NCBI GenBank assembly: GCA_964472385.1
Contig: CAYYLT010000064.1
Span: 1-14,040 of the forward strand
Origin: JAGXLC01 sp964472385
GTDB taxonomy: Bacteria > Bacteroidota > Bacteroidia > Bacteroidales > UBA12077
Direction: 5' to 3'
DNA length: 14,040 nt
In this document: positions 1 to 6,409 of the stretch, piece by piece
Numbering within the stretch: the first letter of the stretch is position 1
How the letters are laid out: the number at the start of each line of letters is the position of its first letter
Position numbers and translations under genes: made by a program
The notes under the pieces: model-generated
Told to the model about the DNA's origin: nothing
Database searches by the model: none
What the model saw: the letters and a program-made list of their open reading frames with translations, nothing else

Positions 1-737
1 AAATCTTCGGTTTCATGCTCACCTTCCCTGTCTATCGTAATTTTTTCATCAGAGAATAACATCAAATGATAAATCAGGATCTTGGCAGCTTCTTTCAGCG
101 CATCTTTGGGATGAATAGAACCATCTGTATGGACATCGAAAACAAGTTTTTCGTAGTCTGTTTTTTGTTCAACCCGGTAATTTTCAATGGAATATTTGAC
201 ATTAATGATGGGTGTAAAAATGGAATCAATCGCGATCATACCTACCGGATCATTTTCAGATTTATTTTCCTCAGCCTGAATGTAACCCCTGCCTTTATTG
301 ACATGAATTTCTATTTTGAGTTTTACATCCGGTTCCATGGAACATATCAATAAATTGGGGTTGAGTACTTTAAAATTGGTTAAAGCATTGTTCAGGTCTC
401 CTGCCCGGAGTTCATTTTTTCCGGAGATATTGAGATTGATTTTTTCGCTGGTAGCCTCCTCGATCATTCGTTTAAATCTGACTTGTTTTAGATTCAGAAT
501 GATCTCACTAACGTCTTCAATGACACCAGTAATGGTTGAAAATTCATGATCAACACCCTGAATTTTTATTTTGGTAATGGCATATCCTTCTAATGATGAG
601 AGCAATACCCTTCTCAGGGCGTTACCGACGGTAATTCCATAACCTGGTTCTAACGGACGGAACTCAAATGAGCCTTGAGTTTCATCAGATTCAATCATGA
701 TGACCTTTTCGGGCTTTTGAAATTCTAGTAAAGCCAT
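1..737 (-). CDS. rpoA: DNA-directed RNA polymerase subunit alpha (3' end cut off)
   Basis: This is the alpha subunit of RNA polymerase, which dimerises to scaffold assembly of beta and beta'. I translated it from the ATG at 735-737: it opens MALLEFQKPEKVIMIESDE, and 245 codons are visible before the window edge. The dimerisation signature GNALRRVLLSSLEG lies at about residues 38-51, and the rest matches the alpha N-terminal domain (HEFSTITGV, then a VKLKIEIHVNKGRGY strand and a SIHPKDALKEAAKIL helix near the end). The linker and DNA-binding C-terminal domain lie outside the window. It follows rpsD by 19 nt, the standard end of the alpha operon; rplQ would be expected next. No Shine-Dalgarno sequence precedes the start. 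Identity is very secure; the end at position 1 is a window edge, not a gene end. Confidence 0.97.
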   Translation of the reverse strand, partial: MALLEFQKPEKVIMIESDETQGSFEFRPLEPGYGITVGNALRRVLLSSLEGYAITKIKIQGVDHEFSTITGVIEDVSEIILNLKQVRFKRMIEEATSEKINLNISGKNELRAGDLNNALTNFKVLNPNLLICSMEPDVKLKIEIHVNKGRGYIQAEENKSENDPVGMIAIDSIFTPIINVKYSIENYRVEQKTDYEKLVFDVHTDGSIHPKDALKEAAKILIYHLMLFSDEKITIDREGEHETED

Positions 738-756
738 AGATAAAAAATTATTATTA

Positions 757-1365
757 TTATTTTGAATACAATTCTACAATCAACTGTTCTTTTATTTTTT
801 CCGGAATTTCTTCGCGTTGGGGAGTGTTGATGTATTTTCCGGCCATTTGTTGGCTATCCCATTCTAGCCATGCGTATTTCGACGTATTAGCCGATTCGAG
901 GGAATCATTAATTGCCTGTAATGATTTGGATTTTTCTCTCACGCCGACGATATCGCCAGGTTTGACTGTGTATGAAGGGATATTTGCAATGGTACCATTA
1001 ACCGTAATATGACGGTGTGAAACAAATTGCCTTGCTGCCCTTCGGGTAGGGGCTATACCTAAACGGAAGACCACATTGTCAAGTCTGGATTCGAGCAATA
1101 TCAAAAGGTTTTCCCCTGTAATTCCCTTTTTCTGGGAAGCTTTAAGGAATGTATTGAAAAATTGTTTTTCCAGTAACCCATAGGTATATTTGGCTTTCTG
1201 TTTTTCCAGCAATTGCATCCCGTATTCAGATAGTTTTCTTCTTTTTTTGTTCATTCCATGCTGGCCCGGCGGATAATTTTTCTTTTCAAAGAACTTATCC
1301 GGCCCAAATATGGGTACTCCAACTTTTCTGGCGATCTTTGATTTTGCTCCTCTATATCTAGCCAT
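757..1365 (-). CDS. rpsD: 30S ribosomal protein S4 (uS4)
   Basis: uS4 binds 16S rRNA early in 30S assembly and lines the mRNA entry tunnel. The protein has 202 residues, normal for the family. It starts MARYRGAKSKIARKVG, carries the PPGQHG motif near residue 33, and has the S4 RNA-binding fold at roughly residues 92-155 (LESRLDNVVFRLG, then RRAARQFVSHRHITVNG). The N-terminal region lacks the four cysteines of zinc-binding S4, so this is the C-minus form. The ATG start is firm because an in-frame TGA lies only a few codons upstream. In E. coli S4 represses its own operon, but there the site is in front of rpsM. Here rpsD is separated from rpsK by an unusual 131-nt gap that could hold a control element (inference). 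Confidence 0.98.
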   Translation of the reverse strand: MARYRGAKSKIARKVGVPIFGPDKFFEKKNYPPGQHGMNKKRRKLSEYGMQLLEKQKAKYTYGLLEKQFFNTFLKASQKKGITGENLLILLESRLDNVVFRLGIAPTRRAARQFVSHRHITVNGTIANIPSYTVKPGDIVGVREKSKSLQAINDSLESANTSKYAWLEWDSQQMAGKYINTPQREEIPEKIKEQLIVELYSK

Positions 1366-1496
1366 AATTTCTGTTCAATTTTTCCCAAATTATTGTTTAA
1401 AGTCTGTATTTCAGTAATAAATAAATTCATAGTTGACTGGCTTCTCCATACAATCTCCTCATGGATACCCATAGTATCCGTAAAGAAAGCAAAGAA
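1366..1496 (-). other. 131-nt rpsK-rpsD intergenic leader
   Basis: This is the only spacer longer than about 32 nt in the window. Read on the minus strand it contains a 6-bp inverted repeat with a 5-nt loop, then a GAGGAG run, then a 12-codon open frame, then an AT-rich stretch up to the rpsD ATG. It has no recognisable RNA family and no T-run typical of an intrinsic terminator. I did not find a convincing TTTG-N19-21-TAnnTTTG promoter in it. A role as promoter region, processing site or uS4 autoregulatory leader is inference from position only. Confidence 0.4.
1463..1479 (-). repeat. short inverted repeat in rpsD leader
   Basis: On the minus strand the arms GGATAC (1479-1474) and GTATCC (1468-1463) pair perfectly around the 5-nt loop TATGG. 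The stem is short and not extended by flanking bases (the next pair would be C-A). It lies shortly after the rpsK stop. No U-run follows, so it does not look like an intrinsic terminator. It could be an mRNA hairpin with a regulatory or processing role, or chance. Confidence 0.35.
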
Positions 1497-1886
1497 CTAA
1501 ACCCTACGTCTTTTGGGCGGGCGGCATCCATTATGGGGTATTGGTGTAACATCGACGATTTCGGTTACTTCAATACCAGCATTGTTGATGGTCCTGATGG
1601 CTGATTCTCTTCCTGCACCAGGGCCTTTGACGTAAACCTTTGCTTTTCTCATTCCCAGGTCGTAAGCTATTCTTGCACAATCAGAAGCTGCAACTTGCGC
1701 AGCATATGGAGTGTTCTTTTTAGATCCTTTGAATCCCATTTTGCCGGAAGAAGCCCAAGATATAACCTGTCCGCTTGAGTTGGTGAGGGTTACGATAATG
1801 TTGTTGAAGGAGGCATGAATATGAGCCTCGCCACTGGGTTCCACCGAAACTTTTTTCTTTCTTGTTGTTCTGCTTCTTTTTGCCAT
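1497..1886 (-). CDS. rpsK: 30S ribosomal protein S11 (uS11)
   Basis: uS11 sits in the 30S platform next to the mRNA exit and the E site. At 129 residues it has the family's usual length. Recognisable segments are AHIHASFNNIIVTLT (about 21-35), GFKGSKKNTPYAAQ (51-64), VKGPGAGRESAIR (87-99) and the C-terminal TPIPHNGCRPPKRRRV. The Asn-Gly pair at 119-120 matches the position where E. coli S11 is known to carry an isoaspartate; whether that occurs here is not visible. The basic N-terminus (KRSRTTRKKK) is rRNA-binding. It follows rpsM by 11 nt and has an AT-rich leader with no Shine-Dalgarno sequence. Confidence 0.98.
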   Translation of the reverse strand: MAKRSRTTRKKKVSVEPSGEAHIHASFNNIIVTLTNSSGQVISWASSGKMGFKGSKKNTPYAAQVAASDCARIAYDLGMRKAKVYVKGPGAGRESAIRTINNAGIEVTEIVDVTPIPHNGCRPPKRRRV

Positions 1887-1897
1887 ATCTTATCAAA

Positions 1898-2275
1898 TTA
1901 TTTTACAGCTTTCTTCTTATTGGCTACAGTTTTTTTTCTTCCCTTCCGTGTTCTGGCATTATTACGAGTTGATTGTCCGCGCACCGGCATTCCCGAACGA
2001 TGTCGAATTCCCCGATAACAGCCAATATCCATCAATCTTTTAATATTCATTTGGACTTCAGTGCGTAAAGAACCTTCTACCTTGTATTGCTCATTTAACA
2101 TATTTCGCAAAACAGAAATCTGGTCATCAGTCCAATCATTAACCTTTAGGTTTTTATCAATGCCTGCTTCTTCCATAATTTTCGAAGCAGTACTTTTTCC
2201 TATTCCATAAATATAGGTTAAAGCAATAACACCTCTTTTGTTTTTGGGTAAATCAACGCCTACTATTCTTGCCAT
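1898..2275 (-). CDS. rpsM: 30S ribosomal protein S13 (uS13)
   Basis: uS13 is in the 30S head and bridges to uL5 in the large subunit, contacting P-site tRNA through its basic tail. The 125-residue protein starts MARIVGVDLPKNKRGVIALTYIYGIG, the typical helix-two-turn-helix domain. It contains DIGCYRGIRHRSGMPVRGQ around residues 82-100, followed by TRNNARTRKGRKK and a lysine-rich end. It is the first gene of the alpha block and follows rpmJ by 32 nt, the second largest spacer in the window, where I saw no clear hairpin or promoter match. There is no Shine-Dalgarno sequence. Confidence 0.98.
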   Translation of the reverse strand: MARIVGVDLPKNKRGVIALTYIYGIGKSTASKIMEEAGIDKNLKVNDWTDDQISVLRNMLNEQYKVEGSLRTEVQMNIKRLMDIGCYRGIRHRSGMPVRGQSTRNNARTRKGRKKTVANKKKAVK

Positions 2276-2307
2276 ATTGTATGATATTTTACTGGTTCAT
2301 TCAACAA

Positions 2308-2424
2308 TTATCCCTGTCGCTGCTTAAATTTGGGATTCTTTTTATTAATGATGTATAAACGGCCTTTCCTTCTTACGATTTTACAATCGCTGCTTCTTTT
2401 TTTTAAAGATGCTCTTACTTTCAT
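2308..2424 (-). CDS. rpmJ: 50S ribosomal protein L36 (bL36), zinc-free type
   Basis: This is a 38-codon gene found by direct translation between infA and rpsM, its usual place. The protein runs from MKVRASLKKRSSDCKIVRR to NKKNPKFKQRQG, exactly the usual bL36 length, with the diagnostic MKVRAS start and KQRQG end. bL36 folds against 23S rRNA near the base of the L7/L12 stalk. The zinc ribbon of the C-plus form uses Cys11, Cys14, Cys27 and His33. Here those positions are Ser, Cys, Asn and Phe, so zinc cannot be held and a single Cys14 remains. The ATG at 2422-2424 has no Shine-Dalgarno sequence and lies 27 nt after the infA stop. Confidence 0.96.
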   Translation of the reverse strand: MKVRASLKKRSSDCKIVRRKGRLYIINKKNPKFKQRQG

Positions 2425-2451
2425 GTTGCATATTATTTTAAACAATTCAAA

Positions 2452-2670
2452 TTATTTGTATCTATATGTTATTCGACCTCTTGAGAGGTCGTAGGGAGAC
2501 ATCTCCACTTTCACCTTATCCCCGGGTAAGATTTTAATATAATGCATCCTCATTTTTCCGGATATATGTGCCGTGATGATATGTCCGTTTTCCAATTCAA
2601 CCCGGAACATAGCGTTAGAAAGCGCTTCAACTATTGTACCATCCTGTTCTATAGAAGGTTGTTTAGCCAT
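2452..2670 (-). CDS. infA: translation initiation factor IF-1
   Basis: IF-1 occupies the A site of the 30S subunit during initiation and helps IF-2 and IF-3 select the start tRNA. The 72-residue protein is the standard length and is essentially a single S1-type OB fold. Key stretches are EQDGTIVEALSNAMFRVELENG, HISGKMRMHYIKILPGDKV and EMSPYDLSRGRITYRYK. It starts at the ATG at 2668-2670 after MetAP (24-nt gap), which is common in the spc region. Only a weak purine run (AAGGG) precedes the start. The last part of the gene forms a perfect inverted repeat (separate entry). Confidence 0.98.
   Translation of the reverse strand: MAKQPSIEQDGTIVEALSNAMFRVELENGHIITAHISGKMRMHYIKILPGDKVKVEMSPYDLSRGRITYRYK
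2474..2491 (-). repeat. perfect inverted repeat at the 3' end of infA
   Basis: The 18 bases form two perfect 8-base arms around a 2-base centre. A realistic RNA hairpin would be seven pairs (CGACCUC with GAGGUCG) closing a UCAA loop. It lies in the codons for the conserved YDLSRGR stretch of IF-1, about 20 nt before the stop codon and 50 nt before rpmJ. The protein motif is conserved, so part of the symmetry may be incidental. No U-run follows, so it is not an intrinsic terminator. Confidence 0.45.
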
Positions 2671-2694
2671 ACCCTTGATAAACTTAAATATCTG

Positions 2695-3462
2695 TTATAC
2701 ATGTGATTCTACATAATCAAATGTGGATAAAATATCTGCTTTGCCATTCCGAATGGCCAGTGCCAATTCGAAATGCGCAGAGGGTTTATTATCCATTGTT
2801 CTGATGGTCCAACCATCGACATCCTGCTTAATATTTTTTGTTCCCAGATTGATCATGGGTTCAATACAGATAACATTTCCGGGTTTCAGCATGGGGCCCT
2901 TCCCTTTTTTGCCATAGTTGGGTACTTCGGGCGCTTCATGCATTTGTGACCCCAATCCATGGCCTACCATTTCCCTTACAACTGAAAATCCGTCATTTTC
3001 TGCGTGGTTTTGTACGGCAAAACCAATATCTCCGACCCGATTACCAGCTGTAGCCATTTCAATGCCAATAAAAAGAGATTCTTTGGTGCTCTTCAGCAGT
3101 TTTGCCACTTCCTGATCTATGTCTCCGACAGCGAAGGTATATGCTGAATCTCCATAGAATCCGTTTTTATAAGTACCACAATCGATTGAAATGATGTCGC
3201 CCTCTTGCAGCTCGTAATCCGAGGGTATGCCGTGCACCACAGCATCATTGACTGAAGTGCATATTGAATTGGGGAATCCACCGTAACCCAGGAAACCTGG
3301 TTCTGCCTCATGATCCCTTATATATTCCTCTGCTGTTTTATCCAGCGCTATTGTGGTTATCCCGGGTTTGATCATTTTAGCAAGCTCTGCCAGCGTCTTG
3401 GAAACCAGTAGATTATTTTCCCTGAGCAATTCAATCTCTTCAGCACTTTTTATCTTTTGCAT
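2695..3462 (-). CDS. map: type I methionine aminopeptidase
   Basis: This cytosolic metalloenzyme removes the initiator methionine from nascent proteins once it is deformylated. At 255 residues it has the normal type Ia length, without an N-terminal zinc-finger extension. The active-site set is present: His77 (VVHGIP), metal ligands Asp94 (ISIDCGT) and Asp105 (GFYGDSAYTF), His168 (MVGHGLG), His175 (QMHEAPEVPNYG), Glu201 (CIEPMIN) and Glu232 (SAHFE). One oddity: the Glu232 ligand is normally followed by His-Thr or His-Asp, but here it is followed by Leu233-Ala234. It sits between secY and infA with no adk gene in between, and the start has no Shine-Dalgarno sequence. Confidence 0.97.
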   Translation of the reverse strand: MQKIKSAEEIELLRENNLLVSKTLAELAKMIKPGITTIALDKTAEEYIRDHEAEPGFLGYGGFPNSICTSVNDAVVHGIPSDYELQEGDIISIDCGTYKNGFYGDSAYTFAVGDIDQEVAKLLKSTKESLFIGIEMATAGNRVGDIGFAVQNHAENDGFSVVREMVGHGLGSQMHEAPEVPNYGKKGKGPMLKPGNVICIEPMINLGTKNIKQDVDGWTIRTMDNKPSAHFELALAIRNGKADILSTFDYVESHV

Positions 3463-3485
3463 TCAAAGAACTTTTAGACTTATGA

Positions 3486-4826
3486 TCATATTACCGAAGC
3501 TCCTCCACTCCGGCCTTTGATACGGCCGGTTTTCATCAGACCGTCATAATGACGCATCAATAAATGGCTTTCAATTTGCTGAAGTGTATCCAATACCACA
3601 CCCACCAGTATCAATAACGAAGTACCCCCGTAAAATTGTGCCCATTGATTGCTTATACCTGCAATCATAGCAAATGAGGGTAATATTGCAATGAGTGCAA
3701 GGAACATTGAGCCCGGTAATGTAATGCGCGACATGATCCTGTCGAGAAATTCCACTGTTTTCCTACCTGGTTTGACCCCAGGGATGAAACCTCCGTTTTT
3801 CTTCATATCTTCAGCCATCTGTGACGGATTGATGGTTATAGCTGTATAGAAATAGGTAAAAAGAATCACCATCACAGCAAAGGTAAAGTTGTACCAGAAT
3901 CCTGTTAGATCGGAGAATGCTGATGCAAAGCCAGTTAAAGCTTCTGATTCGGCAAATCCTGCTATGGTTATGGGAACGAACATCAGGGCCTGGGCAAATA
4001 TGATCGGCATGACTCCTGCGGAATTCACTTTAAGTGGTATATACTGGCGAACACCACCATATTGTTTGTTGCCCACTATACGTTTGGCATACTGAACAGG
4101 AATTTTTCTTGTTCCTTGTACGAGCAGAATTACACCTACAAATACAAAGAATAAAAGGATCATTTCCAATAAAAAGGCTACCAGCCCCCCACCGGTTTCC
4201 TCCAGGCGGGATGCAAATTCTGCGAATAAGGCATAGGGCAGGCGGGCAATAATGCCAATCATAATGATCAATGATATACCGTTACCGATACCCCGGTCGG
4301 TGATCCTTTCACCCAGCCACATGATAAACATGGATCCTGCGGTAAGAATAATAACCGATGAGACCCAAAAAAATGATCCTTGTAAGACAAAAGCCGATTC
4401 GGGCAATTGTACCTGAAGGTTTTTGAGATAACCGGGAGCCTGTATGATCAATATGCCTACGGTAAGGTATCTAGTAATCTGGTTGATTTTCCTACGGCCG
4501 CTTTCTCCCTCTCTTTGTAACCTTTGGAAGTAAGGAACAGCAATGCCTAATAATTGAACTACAATAGAGGCGGATATGTATGGCATGATCCCCAGGGAAA
4601 AGATAGAAGCCCGGGCGAAGGCACCTCCTGAGAACATGTTCAGCAGTCCCAGCACACCTCCTGATGTTTGCTGCTGCAGCGCATCCAGCTGGCCGGGATC
4701 AATACCGGGCAGAACGATAAAACTTCCCAGGCGATAAATAACAATTATCCCCAAAGTGAAGAGGATACGCTGCCTGAGGTCTTCAATTTTCCAAATATTC
4801 TTTATGGTATCTATTAATCCCCTCAT
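3486..4826 (-). CDS. secY: protein translocase channel subunit SecY
   Basis: SecY is the pore of the Sec translocon and moves unfolded proteins across, or into, the inner membrane with SecE, SecG and SecA. The 446-residue protein shows the expected ten hydrophobic segments: TM1 at about 20-42, the plug after it (GVLGLLNMFSGGAF), TM2 starting with SIFSLGIMPYISAS, and TM10 near LLILVGVVLDTLQQIE. The cytosolic C5 loop before TM9 reads GGFIPGVKPGRKT; the lysine stands where E. coli has the SecA-important Arg357, a replacement I believe is common in Bacteroidota. The tail ends GLMKTGRIKGRSGGASVI. It lies 7 nt after rplO in the usual spc position. Confidence 0.98.
   Translation of the reverse strand: MRGLIDTIKNIWKIEDLRQRILFTLGIIVIYRLGSFIVLPGIDPGQLDALQQQTSGGVLGLLNMFSGGAFARASIFSLGIMPYISASIVVQLLGIAVPYFQRLQREGESGRRKINQITRYLTVGILIIQAPGYLKNLQVQLPESAFVLQGSFFWVSSVIILTAGSMFIMWLGERITDRGIGNGISLIIMIGIIARLPYALFAEFASRLEETGGGLVAFLLEMILLFFVFVGVILLVQGTRKIPVQYAKRIVGNKQYGGVRQYIPLKVNSAGVMPIIFAQALMFVPITIAGFAESEALTGFASAFSDLTGFWYNFTFAVMVILFTYFYTAITINPSQMAEDMKKNGGFIPGVKPGRKTVEFLDRIMSRITLPGSMFLALIAILPSFAMIAGISNQWAQFYGGTSLLILVGVVLDTLQQIESHLLMRHYDGLMKTGRIKGRSGGASVI
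3510..3529 (-). repeat. GC-rich inverted repeat at the 3' end of secY
   Basis: The six-base arms CCGGCC and GGCCGG pair perfectly around an 8-nt loop, in the codons for TGRIKGR of the SecY tail, about 24 nt before the stop. It would make a compact all-GC stem in the mRNA between secY and map. There is no downstream U-run, so I do not call it a terminator. It may simply reflect codon choice. Confidence 0.35.
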
Positions 4827-4833
4827 TATAATA

Positions 4834-5280
4834 TTATAATTTTACTGCGGTTCCGTCAAGTGACTCGATGGATTTCTTTGCTGAACTAGAAAAGGCATGT
4901 GCATGAACTTCAAGTTTCCTGGTAAGCTCTCCTTTACCCAGGATTTTCACAAGATTTCCTTTTTTCACCAATCCATTGGTATAGATTATCTCCAGATCGA
5001 TTATCTCCAGATTTTTTTCCTGTGCGAATTTTTCGAGGGTTTCAAGATTTACGACCTTGTATGCTTTTCGGTTAATATTTTGGAAACCGAATTTGGGTAC
5101 CCTTCTAAAGAGCGGCATCTGTCCACCTTCAAAACCCAATTTTCTGCTGTATCCACTTCTGGATTTCATGCCTTCATTTCCTCTTCCGGCGCTTCCGCCT
5201 TTACCTGATCCCTGTCCACGTCCTTTGCGGGTTTTGGATTTTGTTGAATGGGGTGCCGGCTTAATATTGCTTAAATCCAT
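4834..5280 (-). CDS. rplO: 50S ribosomal protein L15 (uL15)
   Basis: uL15 is a late-assembling 50S protein with a long basic, glycine-rich extension that threads into 23S rRNA. The 148-residue protein opens MDLSNIKPAPHSTKSKTRKGRGQGSGKGG, has the GNEGMKSRSGYSRKLGFEGGQMPLFRRVPKFGF segment at about 34-67 (written here only to name its GFEGGQMP core), and ends in the globular domain with LVKKGNLVKILGKGEL and AHAFSSSAKKSIE. Residues 90-99 form a five-residue tandem repeat (NLEII, DLEII). It lies between rpmD and secY, the standard order. No Shine-Dalgarno sequence is seen. Confidence 0.98.
   Translation of the reverse strand: MDLSNIKPAPHSTKSKTRKGRGQGSGKGGSAGRGNEGMKSRSGYSRKLGFEGGQMPLFRRVPKFGFQNINRKAYKVVNLETLEKFAQEKNLEIIDLEIIYTNGLVKKGNLVKILGKGELTRKLEVHAHAFSSSAKKSIESLDGTAVKL
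4984..5013 (-). repeat. 15-nt tandem repeat inside rplO
   Basis: Two adjacent 15-base copies (4984-4998 and 4999-5013) differ at one base. They are in frame and encode NLEII followed by DLEII at residues 90-99 of uL15. The overall length of this segment fits what I recall for other Bacteroidota L15 proteins, so it need not be a recent insertion. Confidence 0.6.
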
Positions 5281-5296
5281 AATACGCGTCTGAATT

Positions 5297-5479
5297 TTAA
5301 TTTAATTCTTCAACTTTAATTAAATGCTCAACTTTTTTGATCATGCCCCTGATCTGCGGCGTATCTGTCTTTTCTACAGTGTGGTTTATTCTTTTAATCC
5401 CTAACGCCTCGAGGTTTTTCTTTTGCCTTTGTGTGCTGCCTATCTTACTCTTTATCTGTGTTATTTTTAATTTTGCCAT
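5297..5479 (-). CDS. rpmD: 50S ribosomal protein L30 (uL30)
   Basis: uL30 is a small 50S protein that contacts 23S rRNA near the 5S region. The likely product is 60 residues: MAKLKITQIKSKIGSTQRQK, then a second half with NLEALGIKRINHTVEKTDTP and IRGMIKKVEHLIKV. Two ATG codons lie further upstream in frame (from 5494), which would add MMLLT. I chose the ATG at 5477-5479 because family members start directly with the K-x-T-Q strand, leaving a 20-nt spacer after rpsE. With the upstream start the spacer would be 5 nt, so it is not excluded. Neither start has a Shine-Dalgarno sequence. Confidence 0.93.
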   Translation of the reverse strand: MAKLKITQIKSKIGSTQRQKKNLEALGIKRINHTVEKTDTPQIRGMIKKVEHLIKVEELN

Positions 5480-5499
5480 GGTCAATAACATCATTTGAA

Positions 5500-6021
5500 T
5501 TAGCCGTTAAAAACTTTTTCAAGCGGAACATTTCTTTGTTCTGCTATGGTATATGCATCTCTCATATCCAGCAGTGCATCGATGGTAGCCTTAACCTGGT
5601 TGTGAGGATTACTGGAGCCTTTGGATTTAGCTAAAACATCGGTAATTCCAACGCTCTCGAGGACAATTCTCATCGCGCCTCCTGCTTTTACTCCCGTACC
5701 ATGAGCAGCAGGTTTCATAAAGATATGCGCTCCGGAATATTTGTATTCAATGGGGTGGGGAATGGATCCCTTAAGTATGGGCACCTTAACCAGATTTTTT
5801 TTCGCAGCTTCCACGCCTTTAGCAATGGCTGTAGTTACTTCTTTGGCTTTACCCAATCCATAACCCACGATACCATTTTCATTGCCAACTACCACCAAAG
5901 CGGTAAATCCAAATTGCCGTCCACCTTTGGTTACTTTAGTAACTCTTTTGATGGCTACCAGCCTGTCTTTTAGTTCTAAATCACTGGTTCTTACTTTCTT
6001 AATATTTGTATCTTTTGGCAT
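5500..6021 (-). CDS. rpsE: 30S ribosomal protein S5 (uS5)
   Basis: uS5 helps form the mRNA entry site and affects decoding fidelity. The 173-residue protein has the double-stranded RNA-binding-like N domain (LKDRLVAIKRVTKVTKGGRQ at about 17-36, then FGFTALVVVGNENGIVGYGLGKAKE) and the second domain with HPIEYKYSGAHIFMKPA, GTGVKAGGAMRIVLESVGI and SKSKGSSNPHN-like KSKGSSNPHNQVKAT. Length and motifs are ordinary. It follows rplR by 5 nt, suggesting translational coupling, and has no Shine-Dalgarno sequence. Confidence 0.98.
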   Translation of the reverse strand: MPKDTNIKKVRTSDLELKDRLVAIKRVTKVTKGGRQFGFTALVVVGNENGIVGYGLGKAKEVTTAIAKGVEAAKKNLVKVPILKGSIPHPIEYKYSGAHIFMKPAAHGTGVKAGGAMRIVLESVGITDVLAKSKGSSNPHNQVKATIDALLDMRDAYTIAEQRNVPLEKVFNG

Positions 6022-6026
6022 AATGC

Positions 6027-6389
6027 TTAAAATTTAAGTCCTTCCTTTCTGGCTCCTTCTGCCAGTTTTCTGACGCGACCATGATAACGGTAACCGTTAC
6101 GGTCAAATACAACCTGATTAATACCTTTGTCTTTTGATAATTGGGCAATTTGTTTTCCCACCAGCTCAGCCTGATCAGACTTTTTCATAGGGTTCGTCTG
6201 ATCGGATACTTCTTTATTTCTGGTTGAAGATGAGCATAATGTTGTGCCTTGCTCATCATCAATGAGTTGGACATAAATATGCTTATTGCTCCGGAATACA
6301 GACATTCTTGGTTTTTTGACTGTTCCGCTTATCTTTTTCCGGATGCGTCTTTTTATTTTGAATCTTTTTTGCTTTTTTGTCAAGGCCAT
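6027..6389 (-). CDS. rplR: 50S ribosomal protein L18 (uL18)
   Basis: uL18 binds 5S rRNA and, with uL5, carries it into the 50S subunit as the central protuberance. The 120-residue protein has a very basic N-terminus (TKKQKRFKIKRRIRKKISG), the strand-forming RMSVFRSNKHIYVQLIDDEQG-like core (here PRMSVFRSNKHIYVQ), KSDQAELVGKQIAQ, and the conserved end FDRNGYRYHGRVRKLAEGAR. Length fits the family. It lies 20 nt after rplF and 5 nt before rpsE, in the normal spc order, without a Shine-Dalgarno sequence. Confidence 0.98.
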   Translation of the reverse strand: MALTKKQKRFKIKRRIRKKISGTVKKPRMSVFRSNKHIYVQLIDDEQGTTLCSSSTRNKEVSDQTNPMKKSDQAELVGKQIAQLSKDKGINQVVFDRNGYRYHGRVRKLAEGARKEGLKF

Positions 6390-6409
6390 GATATTATAAT
6401 TTAATGAAT

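Noticed and set aside
1251..1472. 73-codon minus-strand frame starting in the rpsK-rpsD spacer and running into rpsD
   Set aside because: Half of it is out-of-frame rpsD sequence with no recognisable product. The spacer part alone does not justify a gene call; only the shorter GAGGAG-led frame is kept as an observation.
3463..3485. Possible missing adk gene between secY and map
   Set aside because: The 23-nt gap has no trace of adk. Its absence here is normal outside Firmicutes and some other lineages, so it is not a deletion scar.
3878..3885. TACCTTTG (TAnnTTTG) on the minus strand inside secY as a promoter
   Set aside because: No TTTG is found 19-21 nt upstream, so the second half of the consensus is missing.
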